The notes below the pieces were generated by a model. The model saw nothing but the letters and a program-made list of their open reading frames with translations, was not told the origin of the DNA and ran no database searches. The position numbers and the translations under genes are program-made. Positions 1 to 9,755 of a DNA stretch of 64,000 nucleotides are shown piece by piece. The stretch is from Lachnospiraceae bacterium (GTDB lineage Bacteria; Bacillota; Clostridia; Lachnospirales; Lachnospiraceae), in the NCBI GenBank assembly GCA_017473115.1, contig JAFUNC010000013.1, positions 1 through 64,000 of the forward strand, in the 5' to 3' direction. Positions within the stretch are counted from its first letter, which is position 1. Every line of letters starts with the position of its first letter.

Positions 1-1674
1 ATCGTCATCGTCCTCTGCAAAAGTCTTAGAGACTGATTTCTTTCTACCTTTACCGCTAACCTCATAATCATCATCGTCATAATCATCATCGTCATCGTCT
101 TCTACTTCTACGGTAAAATAATCAAGAAAACGCTGAGAGAATGATTTTTTCTCTTTCTTCGCCTTTTTATCCTTACGTGACTTTCTCGGTTCTTCTTCCT
201 CATCCTCAAACAGTTCTGCCTCCTCATTCTCTTCGGCATAAACTGCATAATTCTCAGCCGTTTCTTCATAAACAGGCTGTTCAACAGGAGCATAAACCCT
301 GGTATCACCGGTTACCGCATATGATTCTTCCTGTACCTGAGATGCATAAATACCTTCTTCTGAAACAGCATACTGCACATTGCTCTCTGCAACCGGAGTT
401 TCATACATCATTTCCTCCGTTCCGTAAACCGCATATGCACTTTCATCTGCGGGCATATATTCAGATACTGCTTCATTTACTTCGGCCAAATTCGCCGTTT
501 CCGACAAATCCAGAAAATCATCATCGTCATCGTCTACATAAACAGTATCTTCTTCATCGTCATCATCATCGTCATCATCGTCATAATCACGATCATCTGC
601 ATTGGAAAGTTTATACGCAAGTATACCAATCACAATTGCAAGAATCACAATAATACCAATGCAAACAATGGAAATCACTTTAAAATTAAGTCCATCCTCA
701 CCTTTGTCCGCAGATACATCTGCCGATGATAAAAGTCCTGTATACGCAACAAAACTCTTGTTAATGGCATCATATAAATAATACTGCGGAGCAGCATCGT
801 TTACGGATGCATACATGACATAAAACTGCCCTTTGCCCCAAACGGTAAAAACTTCTTCTCCCAATTGTAATTCTGTCTGCTCAAATCCTTCCGGCAAATT
901 TTCCACGATGGAAGCAGGCTCCATAATTACAAAAGTTCCTTCGTTTCCGGAAAGCGGAATACTGATTTTACCATCTTCTGCAGGCGTTTCCTCAGAAGGT
1001 TCTTCCGACTGGGAAGGTTCTTCACTGCTTGCCGGTTCGCTGGTACTCTCCGGTTCACTGTTTTCACTCATTTCACCTTCAATCTCCGTCACCTCCGGTT
1101 CCTGAACAGGTGCTTCAAAAGTAACCAAATCCGAACGGATAAAACCTTTCATGGTTGTACCGTTCGCCTGAAATTCAATCTGATACCATTTGTATCCGTC
1201 TGCGCCTGTAGCCTCACCGATAATGGTAACTTTAGAACCGCCCAACGCGTTTGCCACACGACCGCTGGAAGTACTTGCATCCTGACGGATATTGGCGCTG
1301 CTTCCTGCAACATATGCAGTTTTACTGTCAGTCTGAGTAACATCTACCGTTACAGTCGCTTTCTTAATCAAGTCAGAACGAACATAACCCGTTACACCGG
1401 ATTCCGTAGTGATTTTGTACCACTTCATATTATCGGTGCCCGTAGTTTCTGCAATCACATCTACCAAGTCATCTGTTGTTAATGTTGCCACTGCGGTAGC
1501 TGATGTACTTGCCGTTTCACGCACATTGACATTGGAGCCGGTAATGGTTCCTTTTACAGTGTCTGCATGGCTGACAAAAGATACACCGAATAAAACTGCC
1601 GCCACACAGAACACGGTTAACAGTCCTCTCAATGCCCATATTTTTTCAGCCACAAAAATCATGTGTTTTTTCAT
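1..1674 (-). CDS. SH3-domain membrane protein with poly-Asp tail (3' end outside window)
   Basis: The start codon is the ATG at 1674, preceded by AGGAGAAAG. The frame stays open to the left edge, so the C-terminus is missing; 558 codons are visible. An N-terminal hydrophobic segment (about residues 15-36) looks like a signal peptide or anchor. Two bacterial SH3 (SH3b) modules follow, at about 38-105 and 118-185, each with an N-V/I-R start and a W-Y-K/Q core. Then come a Ser/Glu/Pro linker (about 190-235), an uncharacterised segment, and one strong membrane helix (about 331-355). The cytoplasmic tail is extremely acidic, with runs of 6 to 8 Asp near residues 362-390 and again near 520-558, separated by a Lys/Arg-rich patch. 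SH3b modules often bind cell-wall peptides, so a wall-linked sensor or anchor is possible. The function is unknown. Confidence 0.75.
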   Translation of the reverse strand, partial: MKKHMIFVAEKIWALRGLLTVFCVAAVLFGVSFVSHADTVKGTITGSNVNVRETASTSATAVATLTTDDLVDVIAETTGTDNMKWYKITTESGVTGYVRSDLIKKATVTVDVTQTDSKTAYVAGSSANIRQDASTSSGRVANALGGSKVTIIGEATGADGYKWYQIEFQANGTTMKGFIRSDLVTFEAPVQEPEVTEIEGEMSENSEPESTSEPASSEEPSQSEEPSEETPAEDGKISIPLSGNEGTFVIMEPASIVENLPEGFEQTELQLGEEVFTVWGKGQFYVMYASVNDAAPQYYLYDAINKSFVAYTGLLSSADVSADKGEDGLNFKVISIVCIGIIVILAIVIGILAYKLSNADDRDYDDDDDDDDDEEDTVYVDDDDDDFLDLSETANLAEVNEAVSEYMPADESAYAVYGTEEMMYETPVAESNVQYAVSEEGIYASQVQEESYAVTGDTRVYAPVEQPVYEETAENYAVYAEENEEAELFEDEEEEPRKSRKDKKAKKEKKSFSQRFLDYFTVEVEDDDDDDYDDDDYEVSGKGRKKSVSKTFAEDDDD

Positions 1675-1764
1675 TTCTTTCTCCTGTTCATATCCGTAAC
1701 CGATGCTCACGATTTTTTACGTATCCCATCCGTTCCGGAATTCTCTTGTTAGGTTTACATAATT

Positions 1765-3036
1765 TTATGTTTCATCAATTGCTTTGCCAATATCATGTCT
1801 CATATACTTGTTATCGAAATCAATCCACTCCGTAGCATCGTATGCTTTCTGTCTTGCTTCTTTTAAGGTAGCCCCTTTGGCAGTTACACCAAGCACACGA
1901 CCTCCGTTGGTTACTACCTTACCGTCTGCAAATTTGCTTCCGGCATGGAAACAATAATAATCATCTTTGCCGTCAAACTTCTCAAGCCCCTTAATTTCAA
2001 AACCTTTTTCGTAACTTAAAGGATATCCGTCCGATGCCAAAATGACACAAACCGCTGCGTTATCTTCAAATTCCAGTTCGATCTGATCTAAAGTCTGATC
2101 CACACAGGCTTCCATCACATCAATAATGTCATTCTTCATTCTGGACAATACAACCTGAGCCTCAGGATCTCCGAAACGCGCATTGTATTCCAATACTCTG
2201 GGACCGTCAGGAGTTAACATAAGTCCAAAGAAGATAACACCCTTAAATTCTCTTCCCTCTGCACGCATAGCATCCACAGTCGCCTGATAAATGTACTTAC
2301 GACAGTACTCATCCACTTCTTCGGTATAAAAAGGACTGGGAGAGAAGGTTCCCATTCCACCGGTATTTAAGCCCTGATCTCCGTCTTTGGCTCTCTTATG
2401 ATCCTGTGCGGAAGTCATTACACGGATTGTCTTACCGTCTACAAAAGTCAATACGGAAACTTCACGTCCGGTCATAAATTCTTCGATTACCATGCAATTT
2501 CCTGCGGTACCGAATTTTTTATCCAGCATAATTTCTTTCACACCGTCTACTGCTTCCTCATAGGAATTGCAAATTAATACACCTTTACCAAGCGCCAGAC
2601 CATCTGCTTTTAATACAATGGGGAATTTGGAATTCTTTAAATATTCGATTGCTGCATCCGCATCCGTAAAATTCTCATATTTTGCGGTAGGAATGTTATA
2701 TTTTTTCATCAAATCTTTGGAAAATGCCTTGCTTCCTTCCAAAATTGCAGCTGCCTTATTGGGTCCGAATGCCTTCAGACCTGCTGCTTCCAAAGCATCC
2801 ACAAGTCCTGCCACCAAAGGATCATCCGGTGCAACAATGGTAAGATCAATTTCTTTTTCTTTGGCAAACGCCACGATTTTATCAAAATCCATTACACCGA
2901 TGGGTTCACATTCTGCCAACGCAGCAATACCTGCATTTCCCGGTGTACAATAGATTTTGCTCACTCTTTTACTCTTCGCCACACAGGTTGCAATTGCATG
3001 TTCTCTACCGCCACTGCCTACAATCAATACTTTCAT
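1765..3036 (-). CDS. purD: Phosphoribosylamine-glycine ligase (GARS)
   Basis: This ATP-grasp enzyme joins glycine to phosphoribosylamine in step 2 of purine synthesis. Its 423 residues match the usual PurD length. The N-terminal GSGGREHA motif is intact (residues 7-14), as are the ATP-grasp segment with KADGLALGKGV (about 143-153) and NARFGDPE near 290. The start at 3036 has a GGAGG site. It is the last gene of the purE-purM-purN-purD run, about 90 bases after purN. No clear terminator is visible before the next gene. Confidence 0.96.
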   Translation of the reverse strand: MKVLIVGSGGREHAIATCVAKSKRVSKIYCTPGNAGIAALAECEPIGVMDFDKIVAFAKEKEIDLTIVAPDDPLVAGLVDALEAAGLKAFGPNKAAAILEGSKAFSKDLMKKYNIPTAKYENFTDADAAIEYLKNSKFPIVLKADGLALGKGVLICNSYEEAVDGVKEIMLDKKFGTAGNCMVIEEFMTGREVSVLTFVDGKTIRVMTSAQDHKRAKDGDQGLNTGGMGTFSPSPFYTEEVDEYCRKYIYQATVDAMRAEGREFKGVIFFGLMLTPDGPRVLEYNARFGDPEAQVVLSRMKNDIIDVMEACVDQTLDQIELEFEDNAAVCVILASDGYPLSYEKGFEIKGLEKFDGKDDYYCFHAGSKFADGKVVTNGGRVLGVTAKGATLKEARQKAYDATEWIDFDNKYMRHDIGKAIDET

Positions 3037-3125
3037 GATTATCCTCCGATTGCCGCTTCTTGCGACACTTTTTCAATTATTTGATACTTTTTACAACAGA
3101 AAAGTTGCTAATATATTAACGTTTT

Positions 3126-3728
3126 TTATCCTAATTTTATTTCACCGTCTGCAATCATACGGATTGCTTTCGGTAAAATCTCCCATTCTGCTTCTTCCAT
3201 AACACGAAGTTGCAAATCTTTGGGTGTATCGCCGGGCTTTACATATACTGCCTTTTGCAAAATAATCGGACCGGTATCGGTTCCTTCATCCACAAAATGT
3301 ACGGTCGCTCCGGTCACCTTAACTCCACGTTCCAATGCAGCCTCGTGTACTTTCAAACCGTAATATCCCGTTCCGCAGAAAGAAGGAATCAAAGAGGGAT
3401 GAATATTAATGATACGGTTACGATATTTTGTAATTACTTCTTCCGGAATCACCACAAGGAACCCTGCCAGAACAATCAAATCAGGACCCACTTCATCAAT
3501 TGCCTGCAAAAATGCTTTATGAAACTCTGCCCTTGTCTCATAATCCTTCGGGGATACACAGACTCCTGAAACACCGGCTTCTTCTGCTCTTGTCAACGCG
3601 TAGGCATTAGCATTGTTACTGATCACGCGGACAATTTCCACATCACCGAGTTTCTGTTCTTTCGCCTGGTCTAAAATTGCCTGTAAGTTCGTTCCGCCAC
3701 CGGACACACATACCAATACTTTTAGCAT
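3126..3728 (-). CDS. purN: Phosphoribosylglycinamide formyltransferase (GART)
   Basis: The enzyme transfers the formyl group of 10-formyltetrahydrofolate to GAR in step 3 of purine synthesis. It has 200 residues, the normal size for PurN. It begins with VCVSGGGTNLQAI, the phosphate-binding start of the family, and contains the catalytic INIHPSLIPSF segment (about residues 107-117) with its Asn and His. Asp in the DEGTDTGPI loop completes the active site. Its ATG overlaps the purM stop by 7 bases (3722-3728), which indicates translational coupling. Confidence 0.96.
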   Translation of the reverse strand: MLKVLVCVSGGGTNLQAILDQAKEQKLGDVEIVRVISNNANAYALTRAEEAGVSGVCVSPKDYETRAEFHKAFLQAIDEVGPDLIVLAGFLVVIPEEVITKYRNRIINIHPSLIPSFCGTGYYGLKVHEAALERGVKVTGATVHFVDEGTDTGPIILQKAVYVKPGDTPKDLQLRVMEEAEWEILPKAIRMIADGEIKLG

Positions 3729-4753
3729 AATGTTACTCCCTTTTCGCCGGCTTCTGTTTTACCTACCACATAAGCAGTATCACCTGCTGTAGCAATCGCT
3801 GCCATAGCCTTGTCCACATCTGCATGGTCTACCGCAACAACCATACCAAGACCCATGTTATAGGTATTGTACATCATATCTTCGGCAACATTGCCTTTCT
3901 TCTGCATTAATTTGAAAATTGCGGGAACTTCATAACTGTTCTTATCCACAACAGCACGGATTCCTTCGGGAAGCATTCTGGGAATGTTTTCCTGGAAACC
4001 ACCACCTGTAATATGGGAACATCCATGGATTCTGATACCTGCTTCTTTCACAGCCTTCAAAGCCTTTACATAGATTCTTGTAGGAGCAAGCAATGCCTCA
4101 CCCAATGTAGTTCCGAGTTCATCATAATATGTGCTAAGACCTTCTTTGGTCAGTTCTTTTTCAAAAATCTTTCTTACCAGGGAGAAGCCGTTGCTATGTA
4201 CACCGGTAGATGCAATACCGATTAAAACATCGCCTGCCTTAATTTCTTCACCGGTAATGATTTCCTTTTTATCAGCAACACCTACCGCAAAACCTGCCAA
4301 GTCGTAATCTTCCTCAGGCATCATTCCGGGATGTTCTGCTGTTTCACCACCGATTAATGCACAGCCTGACTGCTTACAACCTTCTGCCACGCCGCTTACG
4401 ATGGTTGCGATTTTCTCGGGAATGTTCTTTCCGCATGCAATATAATCCAAGAAGAACAAGGGCTCACCGCCTGCACATGCCACGTCATTTACGCACATTG
4501 CTACCGCATCAATACCGATGGAATCATGCTTGTCCATAATGATTGCTAATTTTACCTTTGTTCCGCATCCGTCCGTACCGGATAAAAGAACAGGTTCTTC
4601 CATATCCTTAATGCTTGAAAGAGAGAATGCTCCGGAGAATCCGCCAAGACCACCCAACACTTCCGGTCTCATGGTTTCCTTTACGTGCTTTTTCATTAAT
4701 TCCACTGATTTGTATCCGGCTTCAATATCCACGCCCGCTGTCTTATAATCCAT
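3722..4753 (-). CDS. purM: Phosphoribosylformylglycinamidine cyclo-ligase (AIR synthetase)
   Basis: AIR synthetase closes the imidazole ring in step 5 of purine synthesis. The 343 residues cover the whole PurM fold. Visible hallmarks are YKTAGVDIEAG at the N-terminus, the LLSGTDGCGTK loop (about 57-67), the ALIGGETAEHPGM segment near 133 and HITGGGFQENIPRML near 247. The gene follows purE by about 90 bases and overlaps purN by 7 bases. Nothing is unusual in the sequence. Confidence 0.96.
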   Translation of the reverse strand: MDYKTAGVDIEAGYKSVELMKKHVKETMRPEVLGGLGGFSGAFSLSSIKDMEEPVLLSGTDGCGTKVKLAIIMDKHDSIGIDAVAMCVNDVACAGGEPLFFLDYIACGKNIPEKIATIVSGVAEGCKQSGCALIGGETAEHPGMMPEEDYDLAGFAVGVADKKEIITGEEIKAGDVLIGIASTGVHSNGFSLVRKIFEKELTKEGLSTYYDELGTTLGEALLAPTRIYVKALKAVKEAGIRIHGCSHITGGGFQENIPRMLPEGIRAVVDKNSYEVPAIFKLMQKKGNVAEDMMYNTYNMGLGMVVAVDHADVDKAMAAIATAGDTAYVVGKTEAGEKGVTLC

Positions 4754-4845
4754 TTTATCTGCCTCCGTTTATGTGTAAGTTTAATTTTGTTTAGTTTCCC
4801 ACATTTTTTAAACCGGTCAGACCGGCACTTTTATTTTAATTCGTT

Positions 4846-5352
4846 TTACTTGCTGTAATTACGGAATCCGACTTCCTGTAACTTTGCATCTTTCTTCTGT
4901 ACGCCTTCTTTTAAAGACTGCGCATACGCTTTTACTTTATCCAATAATTCGGGGTTTGAAGTTGCAAGAATCTTTGCTGCAAGAATACCTGCATTTGCAC
5001 CGCCGTTAATTGCAACGGTTGCCACGGGAATTCCGGAAGGCATCTGTACGATGGAGTACAATGAGTCTCTTCCGCCCAAAGATGTTGTATGCATGGGGAT
5101 ACCGATTACCGGCATAGGAAAAATTGCCGCGCACATACCGGGTAAGTGTGCTGCCATACCTGCTCCTGCGATAATTACCTTAAAACCTTTTTCTTCTGCG
5201 GTCTTTGCATATTCAAAAAATACGTCCGGTTCTCTGTGTGCCGAAATAATGGTCATTTCATAAGAAATACCAAACTCCTCCAACATTTCTGCGGCTTTCG
5301 CCATTACGGGCATATCTGAATCGCTACCCATTACAATACCAACCTGTGCCAC
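4846..5352 (-). CDS. purE: N5-carboxyaminoimidazole ribonucleotide mutase (class I PurE)
   Basis: PurE converts N5-CAIR to CAIR in step 6 of purine synthesis. I start it at the GTG at 5352 rather than the upstream ATG at 5412, because AACGGAGG stands 8 bases before this GTG and the protein then begins VAQVGIVMGSDSD, as the family does. That gives 168 residues. The phosphate-binding GSDSDMPVM motif, the SAHREPD loop and the GAGMAAHLPGM segment are intact. No purK lies beside it. It is the first gene of the purE-M-N-D operon. Confidence 0.94.
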   Translation of the reverse strand: MAQVGIVMGSDSDMPVMAKAAEMLEEFGISYEMTIISAHREPDVFFEYAKTAEEKGFKVIIAGAGMAAHLPGMCAAIFPMPVIGIPMHTTSLGGRDSLYSIVQMPSGIPVATVAINGGANAGILAAKILATSNPELLDKVKAYAQSLKEGVQKKDAKLQEVGFRNYSK

Positions 5353-5420
5353 TGTCCTAACCTCCGTTTGTGTCATTTGTTTATCTGCATATCTGCATCT
5401 GCACATACGCATACAAGTTT

Positions 5421-5449
5421 ATTCTACTAAAAAGATGCTGTTCGTGCAA
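5421..5449 (-). promoter_or_regulatory. Predicted sigma-A-type promoter of the purE operon
   Basis: On the minus strand a TTGCAC -35 box (5444-5449) and a TAGAAT -10 box (5421-5426) are separated by 17 bases. Transcription would start near 5414, about 60 bases before the purE GTG. I found no purine-riboswitch fold in this leader. Confidence 0.6.
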
Positions 5450-5537
5450 GCATTTTACTACTGAAATATTACGAAAATAGACAAAGAACATACTATCCCT
5501 TTATATAAAATAAACAATCCTTTTTTATTTTCGAAAC

Positions 5538-5575
5538 AAAAAGGACAGAATGCAGAAATCATCTGCACGCTGCCC
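5538..5575 (-). terminator. Intrinsic terminator after the DUF3298-type lipoprotein
   Basis: A minus-strand stem pairs GGGCAG and TGCAGA with TCTGCA and CTGTCC and is followed by TTTTTG. It lies just after the stop codon at 5588. Confidence 0.75.
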
Positions 5576-5587
5576 ATAAAATTATAT

Positions 5588-7234
5588 TTAACCCGCATAC
5601 CAAAGCATCACAAAACTGTCTTGTGCATCCAGCCCGTTTACGGTAGGCGGCCACTCATATGTCGTATACAATCTGCACATGGGTCCCTCACTGGTCTTCA
5701 TGTCCACATAGGTCTCTCCGTCCGTGCTGATAAACTTAAATTCAGTTCCTGCCGGGAAGGTATTACTTTCTCCTGTCAAAAGTCCTTCTTCATCTACCAA
5801 ATCCGCCGTAATGTCTACGGTAGATGTGATAAGCATTTCATTTTCCACCATATATGCGCCGCTTTTTTCCACCGGCATACCGTCAGTACCTACATAACAT
5901 CTTGCCACCGCACTGTATGTACTTAACAAATCCACACGTTTTACAATACCAAAATCAAGAGAATTGGTAAAAGAAGTAAAACCGCCGTCACATTCTCCCA
6001 TATATTCTACGGAATTTCCCGTAATTTTGAATACACAGAAACTTTCATAATCATTTTCCACTCTGCGTTTCACATAAAGATAGTAATCACTGTCTGATTT
6101 TACGAGATACGTTTCCAAATCATAACAATAAAATTCATGTGTATATGTATTACCGTTTACGCTTACATCAAAAGATTCACTGTAATCCACGCCATACTCC
6201 GTGCTGTAATTTCTGCTTACCTGAATGTAATCGTTAACGCCGTCACCGTCCAAATCAATATCCGCATTGGTACCTGCCCAGTCTCTCATCAACTGCACTG
6301 CATAATAATCATCCACCTGATTAAAGTAAGATGCATTGAACAATTGCGGATATTGATCGTAACTTACAGTTACCACCTGAACGCCATCCGCATAAGCAGC
6401 AATTTCATAACAGCTAAAATAAAAAGTAACACCCTCATATCCAAGACTCCAGGTAAACTGCGGTGCAAAATCCGGATTACTCGGCGTAACATACTCCGTC
6501 AAATATGACAGAATCATTTCCTTGCCGTAATTTTCTTCCATATGAGGATACTTTGCACATAATTCATCTGTGATTATTTCAGGCAATTTGCCGAAATCCG
6601 TTATGACATCTTCTAAAAATATGTCTTCTCCGGTTTGTGTATCAAAATTCTCCGCACCGTAATATGTCATTCCGTGGGCACCGCCGGCATAATCCTGACA
6701 AGACATTGCAATAGAAAGCACCTGCGAATCCGCTCTTGTAATATACATATCTTCTTCGTATGAATAGGCACCTATAAACATTTCTTCGCCATACTCGGCA
6801 TAATCCTGTATCGCCCAATTTTCCAAATCATCCAGATACTGCTGCGCACTTTCCGAATGATAAGCATTATAGGCATCAACCGCTTCCGTCAATGCCGGAT
6901 ATTCCGTGGAATTCAATTGAAGCACACCATAATGACCAGACATCAGTGAAACCTGATCATAGTAGCCGTCATACTCCGTATAAGTGGTTACATCCAAATA
7001 CTGAAGCGAACTTTCAGGAACTTCAGGTTCCGACACACTGTCTTCCGGCTGCGAGTCCGTTTCCGCATCGGTAGTGTCATTCACTGACATTTCTTCCGAA
7101 TCATTTTCCTCTACTACAACCTGCTGTCCGTTACCGTTTTCCGAACCGAGCAATTCCCGTATTCCCTGCAAATTACATCCGCTTAATAAAAGCACGACAA
7201 CCAACGCAACACTGAAAAGCATTCTCCTTTTCAT
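5588..7234 (-). CDS. Lipoprotein with DUF4163/DUF3298 (RsiV/PdaC-like) region
   Basis: The N-terminus is a clear lipoprotein signal (hydrophobic VALVVVLLLSGC; lipobox Cys20), so the protein should be tethered outside the membrane. An acidic Ser/Glu/Asp linker (about residues 35-80) leads into a region like the paired DUF4163 and DUF3298 domains of RsiV and PdaC. Its hallmarks are VSLMSGHYGVLQLN, a tyrosine-rich core, YAGGAHGM near residue 183 and a VTFYFSCYEIAAYADG strand near 270. The C-terminal part (about 310-548) holds a DxDGDGVNDYI calcium-loop-like motif near 325 and a terminal SH3-like beta segment. DUF3298 is found in extracellular sensors and deacetylase-associated modules; the ligand here is unknown. 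It appears to be a single-gene transcript. Confidence 0.75.
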   Translation of the reverse strand: MKRRMLFSVALVVVLLLSGCNLQGIRELLGSENGNGQQVVVEENDSEEMSVNDTTDAETDSQPEDSVSEPEVPESSLQYLDVTTYTEYDGYYDQVSLMSGHYGVLQLNSTEYPALTEAVDAYNAYHSESAQQYLDDLENWAIQDYAEYGEEMFIGAYSYEEDMYITRADSQVLSIAMSCQDYAGGAHGMTYYGAENFDTQTGEDIFLEDVITDFGKLPEIITDELCAKYPHMEENYGKEMILSYLTEYVTPSNPDFAPQFTWSLGYEGVTFYFSCYEIAAYADGVQVVTVSYDQYPQLFNASYFNQVDDYYAVQLMRDWAGTNADIDLDGDGVNDYIQVSRNYSTEYGVDYSESFDVSVNGNTYTHEFYCYDLETYLVKSDSDYYLYVKRRVENDYESFCVFKITGNSVEYMGECDGGFTSFTNSLDFGIVKRVDLLSTYSAVARCYVGTDGMPVEKSGAYMVENEMLITSTVDITADLVDEEGLLTGESNTFPAGTEFKFISTDGETYVDMKTSEGPMCRLYTTYEWPPTVNGLDAQDSFVMLWYAG

Positions 7235-7305
7235 AAAATTTCCTCCTTTTACACTGCATATCTAATGCAATTTTATCACACAGGTATATCTGTTTAAATA
7301 ATAAA

Positions 7306-9354
7306 TTATCTTAAAAACGGAGTGTTCAAATCTTCACATCCTGCTAACACAAACCGACCGTCCTTAATGATTTCCACGCCTGTTCCATCCGGAAGTACTG
7401 CCTCAAGAAGACCGATTTCATCATAAGGTATCGTAATATCCGTATGACAATTAAAATATGCCTTTTTCGGGTCTGATTTACGAAGTACGGAGTAATCATT
7501 TTCTTTTGCAATGATTTCCTTACCGTCCGGATTATATACCCGCACCTCTTCTTCGTGGGAATAACAGGTATCGCCCACCGCAAAATGAGGTCCCATTTTC
7601 TCTGCAATGAGAATCGGAAGTTTATCGGCTATATCATACTTTTGCGCCATAACATAAGCTGTAGTGTTGGTACCGATGGCAAATTCACCAATGGGTAGTG
7701 TAGGATGATGGAATAAAAGATTCTCTTCAATAAATTTTTTATTCTTCTCTTCCGTATCGAAATTATCGCAAATATAATCTGCAATAACACCGTTTTCAAA
7801 TTTCAATTCCAGGTTGCGATATTCGTAATCATTCAAAAACACTCGGGATACGTGAAGTACACCGGTTGTGCCTTTTAACACAGGGGAAGTGAACACTTCT
7901 CCCACAGGGATATTTACATCCGCCACGCAATTTTCAAACTTGGTCTGCGTTCCGGCATCTTCCAATTTGACCAGTTGCACATTCAGATTGGTCCGGTTAT
8001 CACCGCAACCTTTAATGTGCACATATTCTGCTCTGTCCAAAGCATCAATCAGTGTTTGCTGGATATTCTGATACAAGGTGTAATCCAACGTGTTTAAGGC
8101 AATTACTTCTTCAAAGATCTCGGGGAATTTCTCACCGATTTGTGCTACCGGAAATGCTATGATTGTAAAACTTCGTTCTTCTCTTTTGATATACGTATTG
8201 GTAATCATACCGGCTCTTGAAGTATATTCCACTACCAGTTTCTGCTGTTCTTCGCTGTAATGCGGATTCTCAGGCTTCGGTACGGGTTCAAAAATTTCTT
8301 CACCGAACACTTCCATACAGGCCGGTCCTGCATGCTTAGCGGCCTTTTCTTTGTAAATTTCATATGCCGTCGTCAGACATTCCAAACGTCTTGTTACCAT
8401 ATGACCGTCGAAGAAAAACGCCATATCTTCCCTGTGGTCGTAATCATACTGCGGATTAGCCACCGCTCCGTAATAACCGATTTTTCCCGCTGCTTTTCTT
8501 GTAAAAATATCCGCACCTGTACGGTAAATCACAGGCTTTAGCCCCATTCCCGTAAAATATTCAATGGCCTTTTTGATGACACGCTCAAAACCCAATCTAT
8601 ATCTTATGTTGACCGTATCTTTCTTGGATAAATCCTTCCCTGCAGCCTCAAAGCCTTTCCGATATCCTTCCGCAAACGTAAAAGCCATTTTATCAATGGT
8701 TTCTTCCGGCAGGGAATGAATAAACTCTGCGGTTTTGATTTCATTCTCTGTCACGCGCTCGCCATAGGCATAGAGATACTTTACATCGCTGTAATCGTTC
8801 TGCATTATAATGTCCGTAGCAAACGTAAGACTACTGTCCAACTGCTCGCGCACTCTTCTCTCGGTCTCAGTATCGGAATAGTCGCTTACGTACCAGTATA
8901 AAAGTTCCTTTAATTCTTCTGCGGCAGGAACTGTATTGTCCTCGTTGATTTTACAATCAAAAAGATTATACACTTCAAGAAACAGTTCAAGGCGAATGGT
9001 AATCTCTTCTAAATTCCTCTCGTAAACAAAAGGAATGAGACTGCGCACCTCGGTATATAAAACGCTGCAAAGAACGCCCAAATCCTCTCCCAACACTTGA
9101 ACTGCGTAAGAAGGGTTGGCATAACTTGTTTCGTAATTTTCTTTTAAAATATCACTGTACAAAACTTCATTCTTTGCCTTAAGTTCTTCCAAATCCGCTT
9201 TTGCAAAGCCACCCGATTCCAACCACTGCAATTGCTCTGCACATTCGCAAACAAAGCCGGCAACACTGCTAAAAAACGGCTGATATTCTTTTACCGCATT
9301 TTCTTCTTTCATTTGTGCAATTCTTGATAACGCCAGTTCAAAACGTTCCTGCAT
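7306..9354 (-). CDS. M29-like aminopeptidase (thermophilic metalloprotease family) with N-terminal extension
   Basis: The C-terminal half resembles metallo-aminopeptidases of family M29 (aminopeptidase T/PepS type). Visible marks are a nucleophile-free beta-rich region with LKFENGVI near residue 530, GEFAIGTN near 565, EKMGPHFAVGDTCYSH near 596 and HTDITIPYDE near 646. These supply the Glu, His, Tyr and Asp ligands expected for a two-metal site. The N-terminal ~250 residues are mostly helical and are not part of the standard ~410-residue M29 core, making the protein unusually long at 682 residues. It is likely cytoplasmic, since no signal sequence is seen. The peptide substrate is unknown. 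Confidence 0.7.
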   Translation of the reverse strand: MQERFELALSRIAQMKEENAVKEYQPFFSSVAGFVCECAEQLQWLESGGFAKADLEELKAKNEVLYSDILKENYETSYANPSYAVQVLGEDLGVLCSVLYTEVRSLIPFVYERNLEEITIRLELFLEVYNLFDCKINEDNTVPAAEELKELLYWYVSDYSDTETERRVREQLDSSLTFATDIIMQNDYSDVKYLYAYGERVTENEIKTAEFIHSLPEETIDKMAFTFAEGYRKGFEAAGKDLSKKDTVNIRYRLGFERVIKKAIEYFTGMGLKPVIYRTGADIFTRKAAGKIGYYGAVANPQYDYDHREDMAFFFDGHMVTRRLECLTTAYEIYKEKAAKHAGPACMEVFGEEIFEPVPKPENPHYSEEQQKLVVEYTSRAGMITNTYIKREERSFTIIAFPVAQIGEKFPEIFEEVIALNTLDYTLYQNIQQTLIDALDRAEYVHIKGCGDNRTNLNVQLVKLEDAGTQTKFENCVADVNIPVGEVFTSPVLKGTTGVLHVSRVFLNDYEYRNLELKFENGVIADYICDNFDTEEKNKKFIEENLLFHHPTLPIGEFAIGTNTTAYVMAQKYDIADKLPILIAEKMGPHFAVGDTCYSHEEEVRVYNPDGKEIIAKENDYSVLRKSDPKKAYFNCHTDITIPYDEIGLLEAVLPDGTGVEIIKDGRFVLAGCEDLNTPFLR

Positions 9355-9437
9355 AATAATCCGGTCTCCTTATATTGATAAAAGCAACCCGCCAAACGCA
9401 AGTCTGTCCGGGTTACTTTTATACAGTTTATTATCTT

Positions 9438-9755
9438 TTATGTCATTCCGAGCACTAAAATATAAATCATAAAACCAAGCATCAGTACATTTAAGATAAT
9501 GCCTATATTTGCAAAAATGTAATACATATCCTTTTCCAACCTGGTCTTAATGCCAAGCCCCAGACCGGTTCCCGAGAAAAGCAGGGCAAGTATGGATGTA
9601 AGGCCGTATCCAACCTTGGCTTCTCCCTGATTGCGGAATGTAAATATAATTGCAAGCACCATGGAGAATAAGGTTATAACACCTAATATGGTTGACATAA
9701 CGCTCCATGGCGAAATCTTTTTTATTGTAAATTTATATGGTTGTCTTCTTTTCAT
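9438..9755 (-). CDS. Small membrane protein, DUF6142-like
   Basis: This 105-residue protein has a basic N-terminus (KRRQPYKFTIKKISPWS) and three hydrophobic segments at about 20-42, 50-70 and 78-103. The pattern, including the GTGLGLG turn between helices two and three, resembles small Clostridia membrane proteins grouped as DUF6142; I make that assignment from memory. Its ATG overlaps the pyrE stop by 4 bases (ATGA), so it is co-translated with pyrE. The function is unknown. Confidence 0.7.
   Translation of the reverse strand: MKRRQPYKFTIKKISPWSVMSTILGVITLFSMVLAIIFTFRNQGEAKVGYGLTSILALLFSGTGLGLGIKTRLEKDMYYIFANIGIILNVLMLGFMIYILVLGMT

Noticed and set aside
141..653. Plus-strand open frame rich in His and Pro
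   Set aside because: It is the antisense of the poly-Asp coding gene; repeated Asp codons give His-rich frames opposite. No ribosome site.
5353..5587. Possible purine riboswitch before purE
   Set aside because: I looked for the paired loops and junction of the guanine/adenine class and did not find them; only a promoter is supported.
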